NCBI RefSeq assembly: GCF_007751035.1
Contig: NZ_CP036433.1
Coordinates: 4,135,001 to 4,199,000 of the forward strand
Source of the DNA: Lignipirellula cremea
Lineage (GTDB): Bacteria > Planctomycetota > Planctomycetia > Pirellulales > Pirellulaceae
DNA: 64,000 bases
Direction: 5' to 3'
Positions 26,043 through 34,397 of the stretch are shown piece after piece. The translations under genes and the position numbers were made by a program. Under the pieces are notes generated by a model. That model was not told the DNA's origin and ran no database searches. It saw nothing but the letters and a program-made list of their open reading frames with translations. Numbering within the stretch: the first letter of the stretch is position 1; each line of letters opens with the position of its first letter.

Positions 26043-26753
26043 ATGCCGAAGCTCGTAGTAACCGACCTGAGCAAGACGTTCCCGTCGCGGGATGGCGACC
26101 TGTCGATTCTGGACAGCGTGAATTTCTGCCTCGCCGCTGGTGATTCCCAGGGAGACGACCCGTCGCTGGTCGACAATCTGGCCGTGCTGGGACCCAGCGG
26201 TTCCGGCAAGAGCACGCTGCTGCACATTCTGGGAACTCTCGATGAGCCCAGTGCTGGCAAGGTGCTGCTCGATGACGAAGATCCGTTCACTCTGGCGGAA
26301 AAAGATCTCGCCCGATTCCGGAATCACAACATTGGATTCATCTTTCAGGAACACCATTTGCTCCCCCAGTTATCGGTAGTGGAAAACGTGGTGGTGCCGG
26401 CGATGGCCGACGGCCGTGTGGGGGCCGAACTGCTGGAACGGGCCCATGATCTGGTCGATCGGGTCGGCCTGTCAGAGCGCCGAAGTCACCGCCCTGCCGA
26501 GCTTTCCGGCGGCGAACGCCAGCGAGCGGCTGTCGCCAGGGCCCTGCTGCTGAAGCCGAAACTCCTGTTGGCCGATGAGCCGACCGGTAGCCTGGATCGA
26601 GCGAATGCCCAATCCATAGGCGAGTTGCTGCTCGATTTGCAGCAGCAAGAGGGAACTTTGTTGGTGGTCGTCACTCATAGCGAGGAACTTGCCGCCCATT
26701 TAAAACGCCGATTGCGACTGATCGAAGGAAAGTTGACCGAAGTCACCGATTGA
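26043..26753 (+). CDS. LolD-like ABC transporter ATP-binding protein
   Basis: A 236-residue ABC ATPase of the LolD/MacB-like class. Walker A GPSGSGKST is at about 50-58, a Q-loop QEHHLLPQ near 101, the signature LSGGERQR near 154, Walker B LLLADEPTG near 175, and the switch His in VVTHS near 211. Between the first beta-strands there is an extra acidic stretch (GDSQGDDPSLVDN), not usual in LolD. These ATPases power lipoprotein release or MacA/B-type export with an FtsX/LolC-like permease, but no permease gene is beside it; the partner must lie elsewhere. Confidence 0.88.
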   Translation: MPKLVVTDLSKTFPSRDGDLSILDSVNFCLAAGDSQGDDPSLVDNLAVLGPSGSGKSTLLHILGTLDEPSAGKVLLDDEDPFTLAEKDLARFRNHNIGFIFQEHHLLPQLSVVENVVVPAMADGRVGAELLERAHDLVDRVGLSERRSHRPAELSGGERQRAAVARALLLKPKLLLADEPTGSLDRANAQSIGELLLDLQQQEGTLLVVVTHSEELAAHLKRRLRLIEGKLTEVTD

Positions 26754-26822
26754 TTCGCCGCACAAGAAGCGACCACGCCGCGAGACCTGCGTCTCCTGAG
26801 TGCTTTGGAATGCCTGCTCTTT

Positions 26823-29800
26823 ATGAATCTAGATCAACTTGTTGACTGCCTGGACAATCCGCTCGACGCCAAACCCTGGCTCGCGCAGCTCAACGTACGC
26901 GATGCACAGCGGGGCCACGCCAACCTGATGAGCATCGCCGAGTCGGGCGTGCCGCTGGAACTGATGGTGGTGCTGGCCCAGCAACTGGAAGAGCATCTGC
27001 CCTCGGTGAGCGATCCGGATCGGGCGCTGAACAGCTTTGAGCGATTCTTCTCCGCTTCGCGCAGTCCGCTCGGTCTGGCCTCGTTGCTGGAGCGAGATCC
27101 CGACGCGCTGCCGATCCTGCTGCAGATTTTTTCCGCCAGTGCGTACCTGACGGATATCATGGTGCGCGATCCAGAAAGTTACGACCTGCTGCGCATTACC
27201 GAAGGCCAGCCGATTTCCCGCGAGGTGCTGGTCAACGAATTGTGCACTGAAGTCGACGCCCTGTCCGACGAAGCGCTAGTGATGGCCGATCTTCGCCGGT
27301 ACAAACAGCGGGAAACGCTCCGCATCGCCTATGGCGACCTGATCCGGGGACAGCACATTTCCACGGTCACCCGGCAGATTTCTTTCCTGGCCGACGCCAT
27401 CTGCGAAGCGGCCCTGCGTTTTGCCCGCAAGGCGCTAGAGCTCAAGCGGGGCGTTCCACGGCGGGCGGACGGGCAGCCGGCCCGGTTTGTGGTGCTGGCG
27501 CTGGGCAAGCTGGGCGGGCAGGAGCTGAATTACTCCAGCGACATCGATCTGGTCCTGGTGTACGACGAAGATGGTCAGACCGAGGGCCCCAAGGCGGTGG
27601 AGAACCGCGAATTCTTCGATCGTCTGGCCAAGAATTTCGTCAAACTGTTGACGACCTCGACCGACCTGGGCGTCACCTACAGGGTCGACTTGCGGCTGCG
27701 GCCCGACGGTGGGCAGGGGCCGATTGTGATCTCGCGCGATAGCGCCCTGCGATACTACGATAATTACGGCCGCACCTGGGAGCGGCAGGCTTTTATGAAG
27801 GCTCGCCCGATCGCCGGCGATATCGACCTGGGCGAGGAACTGCTGCGACAGCTGGAGCCGTGGATCTATCGACGGTATCTCAGCCGGGCCGATATTACCG
27901 GCGTCAAAGCGGTCAAACGCCGGATCGAGCAGCGGGCCAGTCGCGAAGGGGACGACCATCGCAACATTAAAACGGGCCACGGCGGCATTCGGGATATCGA
28001 GTTCGTTATTCAGTTCCTGCAGCTGCTCAACGGAGCCGACCTGCCCGACACGCGGACCGGCAATACGCTGGCGGCGATCGTGGCGCTGGAGGCGTGCGGC
28101 TGCCTGACCCACCAGGAACGGCTGATCCTGGAAGAGAATTACGCCTTTTTGCGGAAGGTCGAACATCGCCTGCAGATGATGTTTGACCTGCAGACGCACG
28201 ACCTGCCGGACGATCCGGAAGAAATGCGGAAGCTGGCGATTCGAATCGGTTACAAGCAGGGGCCGCATCGATCCCCCTTGGAAGCGTTCCAGGCTGACCT
28301 GGAAAGCAAGACCACGCTTAACCGGCAAATCCTCGATCACCTGCTGCACGACGCCTTTAGCGACGAACAGCCGGCGGCGCCTGAAGTCGACCTGATCCTG
28401 GACCCGGATCCCAGCCAGGCCGATATCGCCCAGGTGCTGGGCCGCTATGGCTTTCAAAATGTGACTTCGGCCTATCAAAACCTGATGGCGCTGGCGACGG
28501 AGAAAATCCCCTTCCTGTCGACGCGCCGCTGCCGCATGTTTCTGGCCGCCATTGCGCCGCACCTGCTGGAAGCGATCGCCAAAACGCCGGATCCGGATTC
28601 TACGCTCACCAACCTCAGCAATGTCAGCGACTCCCTGGGCGGCAAAGGCGTCCTTTGGGAGCTGTTCAGTTTTAACCCGCCGACCCTGATGCTGTATGTG
28701 CGGTTGTGCGCGGCGGCCCCTTACCTGGCCGGCATTCTGACTAGCAGCCCCGGCATGATCGACGAGCTGATGGACTCGCTGGTGATGGACAAACTTCCCG
28801 GGTATGACTGGCTGGACCGGACGCTCAGCGAGCTGTGCCGCGGCGCCGAAGACCTGGAGCCGATCCTGCATAGCTTCAAGAACGCCGAGCATCTCCGCGT
28901 CGGTGTGCGCGATATTCTGGGGAAGGAAGATATTCGCGATACGCACCGCGCGCTGTCGGACCTGGCGGAAGTCTGCCTCAAACAGATTGCCCAGAGCGAG
29001 TACAACAAGCTGGTCGAAAAACACGGCCATCCGACCATCGGCGCCGGCGAGCGGGCCGGCGAACGCTGTGAAATGATCCTGCTGGCCCTGGGGAAGCTGG
29101 GCGGCCGCGAGCCCAACTACCATAGCGACCTGGATGTGGTTTTTCTCTACGAAGCAGAAGGGAAAACCGAGCACCGGCGTCCCGACCGCAGCACCACCAA
29201 CCAGCATTTTTTCAGCCAGCTGGCTCAGCGGATCATCAAGGTGGTCTCCCAGCTGGGTCCGTTTGGGCGACTATACGAGATCGACGCCCGACTACGGCCG
29301 ACCGGCAAGAGCGGGGCCCTCGCCCTGTCTCTTCCCGAGTTTCAGCGGTACTTCGACTCGGGCACTGGCGCGTTGTGGGAGCGTCAGGCGCTGTGCAAGG
29401 CCCGGACGCTTTACGGTTCGGCTGCCAGCCAGCAGCGCGTGCTGGAGGTGGTTCGCGAGATTCTGACGGCCCGGCCCTGGCAAAAAGAATACGCCGGCGA
29501 GATTTATCAAATGCGGCAGCGGTTGGAGGAAACGGCCAGCCACTGGAACATCAAACGCGGCGCCGGCGGAACGATTGACATTGAGTTTGCCGTACAGATG
29601 CTGCAGCTGCGGCATGCGGCCGAAACGCCTGGCGTGGTGCTGCCTGGCACGCTCAGCGCCATTGCCGCCTTGAGCGAGGCCGGCTATCTGGATCCGCTGG
29701 ATGGCGCCGCCCTGGCGGAAGCGTATCGTTTCTTGCGGAATCTGGAAGCGCACCTGCGGCTGATGAACACGACCGCCCGGCACGATCTGCCGGAGTCCCC

Positions 29801-29927
29801 CGCCGACCAGAAGAAGCTGGCCTTTCTGTTGGGCTATCCTTCGCCCGAACAGTTACTGGCGGCGGTTGACCGGCACAAAACCGAAACGCGGCGTCGGTTC
29901 GAAAGGATCTTCGCGTTGCAAAGGTGA
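26823..29927 (+). CDS. glnE: Glutamine synthetase adenylyltransferase/deadenylylase
   Basis: A protein of about 1034 residues, slightly longer than the Escherichia coli enzyme. It contains two nucleotidyltransferase domains in tandem: the N-terminal deadenylylase has LGKLGGQELNYSSDIDLV near 232 and the C-terminal adenylylase has LGKLGGREPNYHSDLDVV near 763. Each is followed by a GlnD-uridylyltransferase-type helical region (RHGGIRDIEF-like GHGGIRDIEFV near 388; GAGGTIDIEFAV near 918). It controls glutamine synthetase by reversible adenylylation in response to PII and glutamine. The ATG at 26823 was preferred over the TTG at 26805. It follows the ABC ATPase gene by 69 bp. Confidence 0.95.
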   Translation: MNLDQLVDCLDNPLDAKPWLAQLNVRDAQRGHANLMSIAESGVPLELMVVLAQQLEEHLPSVSDPDRALNSFERFFSASRSPLGLASLLERDPDALPILLQIFSASAYLTDIMVRDPESYDLLRITEGQPISREVLVNELCTEVDALSDEALVMADLRRYKQRETLRIAYGDLIRGQHISTVTRQISFLADAICEAALRFARKALELKRGVPRRADGQPARFVVLALGKLGGQELNYSSDIDLVLVYDEDGQTEGPKAVENREFFDRLAKNFVKLLTTSTDLGVTYRVDLRLRPDGGQGPIVISRDSALRYYDNYGRTWERQAFMKARPIAGDIDLGEELLRQLEPWIYRRYLSRADITGVKAVKRRIEQRASREGDDHRNIKTGHGGIRDIEFVIQFLQLLNGADLPDTRTGNTLAAIVALEACGCLTHQERLILEENYAFLRKVEHRLQMMFDLQTHDLPDDPEEMRKLAIRIGYKQGPHRSPLEAFQADLESKTTLNRQILDHLLHDAFSDEQPAAPEVDLILDPDPSQADIAQVLGRYGFQNVTSAYQNLMALATEKIPFLSTRRCRMFLAAIAPHLLEAIAKTPDPDSTLTNLSNVSDSLGGKGVLWELFSFNPPTLMLYVRLCAAAPYLAGILTSSPGMIDELMDSLVMDKLPGYDWLDRTLSELCRGAEDLEPILHSFKNAEHLRVGVRDILGKEDIRDTHRALSDLAEVCLKQIAQSEYNKLVEKHGHPTIGAGERAGERCEMILLALGKLGGREPNYHSDLDVVFLYEAEGKTEHRRPDRSTTNQHFFSQLAQRIIKVVSQLGPFGRLYEIDARLRPTGKSGALALSLPEFQRYFDSGTGALWERQALCKARTLYGSAASQQRVLEVVREILTARPWQKEYAGEIYQMRQRLEETASHWNIKRGAGGTIDIEFAVQMLQLRHAAETPGVVLPGTLSAIAALSEAGYLDPLDGAALAEAYRFLRNLEAHLRLMNTTARHDLPESPADQKKLAFLLGYPSPEQLLAAVDRHKTETRRRFERIFALQR

Positions 29928-29994
29928 AGCCGAAGTTCACCGCCGAGATCCAGGAGATCAGGCGCAGGAGGGATGAAGAACCCTTCGGTCGCCT

Positions 29995-30065
29995 GTAGCT
30001 GAACTCGCCAGAGTTTGGCCGCGTTTGCCAGAAGACTCGCTTCCAAGTCTGGCAACTTCGGCTAC
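29995..30065. repeat. REP-like imperfect palindrome downstream of glnE
   Basis: The 71-bp unit begins GTAGCTGAACTCGCCAGA and ends TCTGGCAACTTCGGCTAC; 14 of the 18 bases in the two arms match. It can fold into a long hairpin and sits in the 3' gap after glnE. A similar sequence core (GCCGAAGTTCACC) occurs at 29930. This looks like a dispersed intergenic repeat family; other copies are needed to confirm. Confidence 0.55.
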
Positions 30066-30178
30066 ATGCTGGCTGACGCTCCTGGCTGGGATCAACGGGG
30101 TCGTTTTTCCCTTGATCCCTGGCGATCCCTAGTGGTGCGTCAAACCATAAAATCAGGTTTCTCTCAATCAGCCGCCGG

Positions 30179-30186
30179 GCGCTAGC
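30179..30186. repeat. Target-site duplication, left of IS copy 2
   Basis: The octamer GCGCTAGC directly precedes the left inverted repeat and is repeated directly after the right end at 31718-31725. An 8-bp duplication is within the range known for IS4-family elements. Confidence 0.85.
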
Positions 30187-30196
30187 CCAATGGCAC

Positions 30197-31591
30197 TCAC
30201 TTTGGCTCGTTTTCGGGTTGGTTCCAGGGTGGAGATCTTTTTTTAAAATGCGAGGATTTGGAGCGGCGTTTGTAGCTTTCGCGGGAGTAGCTCCGGCCGG
30301 GGCGGTTCGGCAATTTCTCTCGCGCAGCGTACTTGAGCGCTCGTGCGTAAGCCGTGCGCCAGGCGCCGGCGTCGGGGAATGTTTTTTGGAGCAGGAAGAT
30401 GCGGAACACGTCCCACACGCCGGTGAAGCTGAGCCGCCGCGGCGGTACGTTGGCCTGTTCCGCCGCCTGTTTGCGGAACTGGATCGTCAGGTTATAGGCC
30501 ACGATCGACGCCATCAGTTCTTTGCGGAACATCTCAGGACTCTTGGCGAGGATGTTCTCGATGTCGAGCGTCACCTTGATCTGTGAGAGATCTGTTTCCA
30601 CACGCCACCGCTGACTATACAAATCGGCGATGACGTCCAATTCGTCGGTCAGGTCGGTCGCCAGATGGATTGTTTCGCCGTGGACGCTTTCGAACACGTG
30701 CAGCCGAATCGGCAGCGAGAAGTCCTCCGGCAATTGAGGATTGTCGCGCAGCTCGCGGCGACTGGGCGTCCATTGTCCTCGATACGTTTTCCAGTCCTCG
30801 CCTTGTTCGATCAACTCGGCGTCCTTTTGCAGCCGGCGAAAGCGGTCCTTCTTCATCCGCACCACGAAGCGTTGATTGGCCGTGTGGAACTCGTAGGCGA
30901 CACGCGTAATGCCGTAAGCTGTGTCGACCAGAATCACCGAATCGGCCGGGATGCGTTGTAAATGATCGTGGATCAGGCTGGTTTCCGAGACCGCCTGGTC
31001 GCCGTACATCGCACCGATTTCCGGGGGCAACGCCGCTCCACTTTCGACCTCATGAGCCACGACCAGATAGGCCATCGGCCAGGCCGACTCTCCGTACTGA
31101 TTGGAAGCGGGCGGGAAGACGTCGTACAGTTCCCATTCCGGTCCCAGCGAGATCGTCGTGCCGTCCAGCGCGAACACGCGTCGCCCGCCGAAGGTGGGCG
31201 GAGCGTTGTCGACCAGCGACCGCCAGACGGCGTTGCAGAGCCACATGACGGTCTCCAGCGACAAACGGCTCCGGCCCCGGGAGTACGCCGCGGTGCTGGA
31301 AGAGAGGGTCGCTTCTTCGATGCGTTTATTGTCGGGCACGATGTCCGGGCACTGCTCGATCAAGGCCTTGACCGCCTCGGCCATCGAGCAACCGCCGCGT
31401 AATCGCTGCCAGACCAACAGCCACAGGACGACGCCAGACGTGTAAATCGTTTGGGCGTGGGAGGGCTGCAACTCATCGGCCTGGCGGAGATCCACGATCT
31501 CTTCCAACTGGGCAAACACGGCGTCAAACTCCGCCGCCCGCGCCTGCTCAGATTTCTGTGCTTTCTGCTTACGTTTCTGTTTGGCCGCCAT
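30197..31591 (-). CDS. IS4-family transposase (DDE, intact)
   Basis: A 464-residue transposase with the catalytic Asp143 (FALDGT), Asp223 (ILVDTAYG) and Glu332 inside the IS4-family Y-(2)-R-(3)-E-(6)-K signature (Y325, R328, E332, K339; read as YSQRWRVETDLSQIK). The N-terminus is Lys-rich and the C-terminus strongly basic (SYKRRSKSSHFKKR). The ATG at 31591 was chosen; a start at 31636 would add 15 residues. The gene is intact and almost identical to copy 1, so it is probably active. Confidence 0.93.
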   Translation of the reverse strand: MAAKQKRKQKAQKSEQARAAEFDAVFAQLEEIVDLRQADELQPSHAQTIYTSGVVLWLLVWQRLRGGCSMAEAVKALIEQCPDIVPDNKRIEEATLSSSTAAYSRGRSRLSLETVMWLCNAVWRSLVDNAPPTFGGRRVFALDGTTISLGPEWELYDVFPPASNQYGESAWPMAYLVVAHEVESGAALPPEIGAMYGDQAVSETSLIHDHLQRIPADSVILVDTAYGITRVAYEFHTANQRFVVRMKKDRFRRLQKDAELIEQGEDWKTYRGQWTPSRRELRDNPQLPEDFSLPIRLHVFESVHGETIHLATDLTDELDVIADLYSQRWRVETDLSQIKVTLDIENILAKSPEMFRKELMASIVAYNLTIQFRKQAAEQANVPPRRLSFTGVWDVFRIFLLQKTFPDAGAWRTAYARALKYAAREKLPNRPGRSYSRESYKRRSKSSHFKKRSPPWNQPENEPK

Positions 31592-31629
31592 CGCAAGACT
31601 CCTTATCAATGAGTAAGAGGTCAGGAAGG

Positions 31630-31676
31630 GGCGCAAATTTCATGCCAAAACATGCGGCGCAAAATTCATGCCAAAA
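31630..31676. repeat. Subterminal 21-bp direct repeat in the IS (copy 2)
   Basis: The units at 31630-31650 and 31656-31676 correspond to those at 615-635 and 641-661 in copy 1. They sit between the transposase start and the right inverted repeat. Confidence 0.6.
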
Positions 31677-31717
31677 ACCACCCCAGGCAACGGATTTGGT
31701 AAAAACAGTGCCATTGG

Positions 31718-31725
31718 GCGCTAGC
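31718..31725. repeat. Target-site duplication, right of IS copy 2
   Basis: This octamer GCGCTAGC matches 30179-30186 exactly. Beyond it the MITE-like element resumes with CCCCGG and a T8 tract. Confidence 0.85.
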
Positions 31726-31796
31726 CCCCGGTTTTTTTTGGCAGCACCGCAGCACGGCCGAAATCGCTCACTCTAAGATTGAAGATTGACGCAGCA

Positions 31797-33080
31797 CTAG
31801 CGTCGATCATCCGCCAAGCCGAAGAGGCGTTTCATCGCGTCGATCAGCCCGTGCGGCGCGCCTTGCTGGGCTTCATCGCGCAGGGCTTCCAGCGGCGGGT
31901 GCAGCAGTTTGTTCACCAGGCGGTCGAACGCGCGTTTCACCTCTTCGTGCACCTTGGGGTCGGAGGCGGCCAGCTTGTTGAGCAGTCGGGCCAGCTCCTG
32001 ATTCTTGATCTCTTCCGCCTGGGTTTTCAGACGGCGGATCGTAGGGGCGGTGATGCGGTGGTTGAGGTCGGCCATGAAGCGGGCCGTTTCGCTTTCGATG
32101 ATCCGCTCGGCTTTGGGCCACTCTTTTTCCCGCGACTTCCGGTTCTTGTTGCAGACGGCGGCCAGGTCGTCGATCGAATACAGATACACGCCGACGCAGT
32201 CGCCGATCGCCGGCTCCAGGTCCCGCGGCACGGCCAGGTCCAGCATCAGCAGCGTGCGCTGGAATCGTTTCGCCTCGATGGAATGGTAATCGGCCAGGGT
32301 GATAATGGGCTCGGTGGCGCCGGTCGTGCTGATGACCAGATCGGCCTCGATCAGCAGCGGTAAACGCTGTTCCCACGGCGCCGACTTGCCGCCGAACTTG
32401 GCCGCCAGCAGTTCGGCCCGTTCCAGGCTGCGATTGACGATCGTAATATCCCGGGCGCCTTCGGCGACCAGGTAGGTCAGCGTTTCTTCTCCCATTTCCC
32501 CGGCGCCATAGACCAGCACCTTTTTGTCGTCGAAGCGTTCGAACACGCCTTTGGCGTAATCGGCGACGGCGACACTGGGGATGCTCACCCGTTTGCGACT
32601 CAGGGCGGTCTCGGTGTTGACGCGTTTGGCGACGCGGATCGCCGCCTGGAATGCGGAGTGGGTCAGCGGGCCGGTGGCGTCGTCGCCGGTGGCTGTATCG
32701 TAGGCCTGTTTGACCTGCGACAGGATCTGCGCCTCGCCAATGACCATGCTGTCGAGGCTGGCGGCGACCGTGAACAGATGCCGCACGGCGTCTTCACCGG
32801 TGCGTTCGAACAGGTCGTCGAAGATCTCCATCGCGGTGACGCCATGGTACTCGGCGATAAAATCAACGATGTCCTGGTGCGAAGGACAGCCCAGCGGATC
32901 TTCAGCCGCGGTGTACAGTTCTACGCGGTTGCACGTCGACAGCAGGACGGCTTCGCTTTTGGGGAAGCGGACGCGCAGCTGGGCCAGCGCATCGCGGATT
33001 TGCGCGGGGCTGAACGAGATCCGCTCGCGTACTTCGACCCGTGAATTGTGGTGGCTGCAGCCAATGACCTGGAGTTTCAT
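31797..33080 (-). CDS. hemA: Glutamyl-tRNA reductase
   Basis: A 427-residue enzyme reducing glutamyl-tRNA to glutamate-1-semialdehyde, the first committed step of C5 tetrapyrrole synthesis. The catalytic Cys50 lies in LLSTCNRVEL, GEAQILSQVKQAY is near 119, and a Rossmann loop YGAGEMGEETL near 190 binds NADPH. The C-terminal helical dimerisation domain is present. The start overlaps the end of the CcsA-like gene by 4 bp (ATGA), so the two are translationally coupled. The TAG stop at 31797-31799 is formed by the terminal repeat of the adjacent MITE-like element, so the C-terminus may have been altered by its insertion. Confidence 0.95.
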   Translation of the reverse strand: MKLQVIGCSHHNSRVEVRERISFSPAQIRDALAQLRVRFPKSEAVLLSTCNRVELYTAAEDPLGCPSHQDIVDFIAEYHGVTAMEIFDDLFERTGEDAVRHLFTVAASLDSMVIGEAQILSQVKQAYDTATGDDATGPLTHSAFQAAIRVAKRVNTETALSRKRVSIPSVAVADYAKGVFERFDDKKVLVYGAGEMGEETLTYLVAEGARDITIVNRSLERAELLAAKFGGKSAPWEQRLPLLIEADLVISTTGATEPIITLADYHSIEAKRFQRTLLMLDLAVPRDLEPAIGDCVGVYLYSIDDLAAVCNKNRKSREKEWPKAERIIESETARFMADLNHRITAPTIRRLKTQAEEIKNQELARLLNKLAASDPKVHEEVKRAFDRLVNKLLHPPLEALRDEAQQGAPHGLIDAMKRLFGLADDRR

Positions 33081-33991
33081 CGGCGGCCTCCGGTCGTCGC
33101 CTGGGCGACCAGGGGAATCGGCAAAACGGCAGGAACCGAGCCGCCCCGATCCGATGTTTGCGGCGCGACCGCGTGCTGGGTCCAGAGGACGACTCCCAGT
33201 TCTAATCCCAGGAAGAGAAAGCTGGCGACCACCAGGTAGGCGACCTTCCTGCCGCGACGGGCCGGGCGATACACCACATTAAATAGCGACGCTGCTACCA
33301 GCCAAAGCAGGAGCACGCCCGACGACCAGATTACCGGATCGGTCCAGGCGATCGAATTGTCGCCGGAGCGGATCAGGTTCATCACAATACCGCTGACCAG
33401 GCCCAGCAACAGGAAGACAGAGGAGAGCACCAGTGCGTATTCACTGGCCCACTGCAGTCGTTCCAGGCTGGGCAGCGTGAGTCGCTCGCTGGGCGGCAAC
33501 TTATGTTTCAGTCGATAGGACTGCACCAGGAACATCACGCCGGCGGCAAAGCCGAGCGTCACCACGGCCGTTCCTGACAGCAGCGCCAGTCCATGGACGG
33601 CACGCCAGCCAAACAGGGCCCTGTCGGCGTCGAACGACTCGACATCGCGGAACAGGTAGGCCACAAAGATCAGGATCATCACCAGCGGCATCATGAACAG
33701 GCCGAACGAAGCCTCTGGCCGCCGGAAAAGAATCCACAGATACGCCGCAACCACGATCCAGGCCGCCATCAGGCACCAATCGTACCAGCTCGACAGGGGA
33801 GCCCCGTCGCCTTCGACGGCCCTGCGTCCCAGATAGATCGAGTGGGCCAGCAGGCCGGCGGCGGCGAACGTCATAATGACGGCCAGCCGAATCGAAGCGC
33901 GCACGAACAGCCGCGACACTTCCAGTCCTAGCACTACCAGATAGCTGGCGGCAAAACAGGTAATCGAAATTCCGGCGATGAATTGGCTCAT
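33077..33991 (-). CDS. CcsA/HemX-like cytochrome c assembly family membrane protein
   Basis: A 304-residue protein with about eight membrane helices, matching the CcsA/CcmC/HemX superfamily. Conserved-looking His/Trp positions are in LLAHSIYLG, SSWYDWCLMAAW, WRAVHGLALL and the penultimate WTDPVIWSSGVLLLW region. A gene of this kind upstream of hemA is common (hemX), where it is thought to modulate HemA level or handle haem. The tryptophan-rich haem-handling loop expected in true CcsA is not clearly complete. It overlaps hemA by 4 bp and is the first gene of the pair. Confidence 0.82.
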   Translation of the reverse strand: MSQFIAGISITCFAASYLVVLGLEVSRLFVRASIRLAVIMTFAAAGLLAHSIYLGRRAVEGDGAPLSSWYDWCLMAAWIVVAAYLWILFRRPEASFGLFMMPLVMILIFVAYLFRDVESFDADRALFGWRAVHGLALLSGTAVVTLGFAAGVMFLVQSYRLKHKLPPSERLTLPSLERLQWASEYALVLSSVFLLLGLVSGIVMNLIRSGDNSIAWTDPVIWSSGVLLLWLVAASLFNVVYRPARRGRKVAYLVVASFLFLGLELGVVLWTQHAVAPQTSDRGGSVPAVLPIPLVAQATTGGRR

Positions 33992-34397
33992 AAGACAGCG
34001 CGAAACCGCAGCGGTCGGCCCCGCGAAGCCGCGGGCAAGGGTGGGAGGATTTCTCTCAATCTTCCCCCAAATTGCCGCACGCGTCTAGCTGGCAAAGGTG
34101 CAGACGGACCCAATCCACCGCCGAGCCGACGGGTTTCTGCAGCTTACGCAGGCCGATCCGGTTGCCCCGCCTGCGACGATAGCTGCTGGCGTCGCCAGGT
34201 CAGGTCGTTCCGCCTGGCGGCAAGCGGGGCAGTTTGTACCTGGCAGAATGGAAGTCTGCGTAATTTGCGATGGGTTTTCCGATTATTTTAAATTTGACGA
34301 AAGTTCCGATTGTAGCGATTCCGATAACTGTTCTATCCGAGGTCTCGTTGAGTGAGCGGACCTTTGGTTGTTTGCAAAACCGAGTTGAGGAATTCGC
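33992..34397. other. Divergent intergenic region, AT-rich near 34270-34330
   Basis: This 406-bp gap lies between the divergent CcsA-like and Gly-rich-protein genes. I see no gene. The stretch 34270-34330 is clearly less GC-rich and probably holds the promoter of the downstream secreted-protein gene; GAGG at 34385-34388 is its ribosome-binding site. Confidence 0.45.

Larger units (their letters stand above)
30187..31717 (-). mobile_element. IS4-family insertion sequence, copy 2 (complete, 1531 bp)
   Basis: The complete element runs from the left inverted repeat CCAATGGCACT (30187-30197) to its complement at 31707-31717, an 11-bp perfect match. GCGCTAGC target duplications lie on both sides, and one intact transposase gene is inside. 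It is inserted at the centre of a 133-bp MITE-like element, in the gap between glnE and hemA, so no gene is broken. The transposase stop overlaps the inner edge of the left inverted repeat. Confidence 0.93.
30129..31800. repeat. 133-bp MITE-like element interrupted by IS copy 2
   Basis: Terminal inverted repeats CTAGTGGTGCGTCAA (30129-30143) and TTGACGCAGCACTAG (31786-31800) match at 14 of 15 positions. Without the IS and one target duplication, the halves 30129-30186 and 31726-31800 join to 133 bp. The ends carry TA dinucleotides, compatible with a Tc1/mariner-type target duplication. The centre would be a GC-rich hairpin followed by T8 (CCGGGCGCTAGCCCCCGG then T tract). No coding capacity is seen. 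The right end overlaps the hemA stop codon. Confidence 0.75.

Noticed and set aside
27435-29207. 590-codon minus-strand open frame within glnE
   Set aside because: It lies opposite a complete two-domain GlnE; no recognisable family features and no ribosome-binding site.
29995-30065. tRNA-like folding region after glnE
   Set aside because: Arms form one long hairpin; no T-loop or anticodon arm consensus is present.
34294-34322. TTGACG resembling a -35 box upstream of the Gly-rich-protein gene
   Set aside because: At 17-18 bp spacing the -10 candidate (GATTCC) is poor, so no promoter was called.
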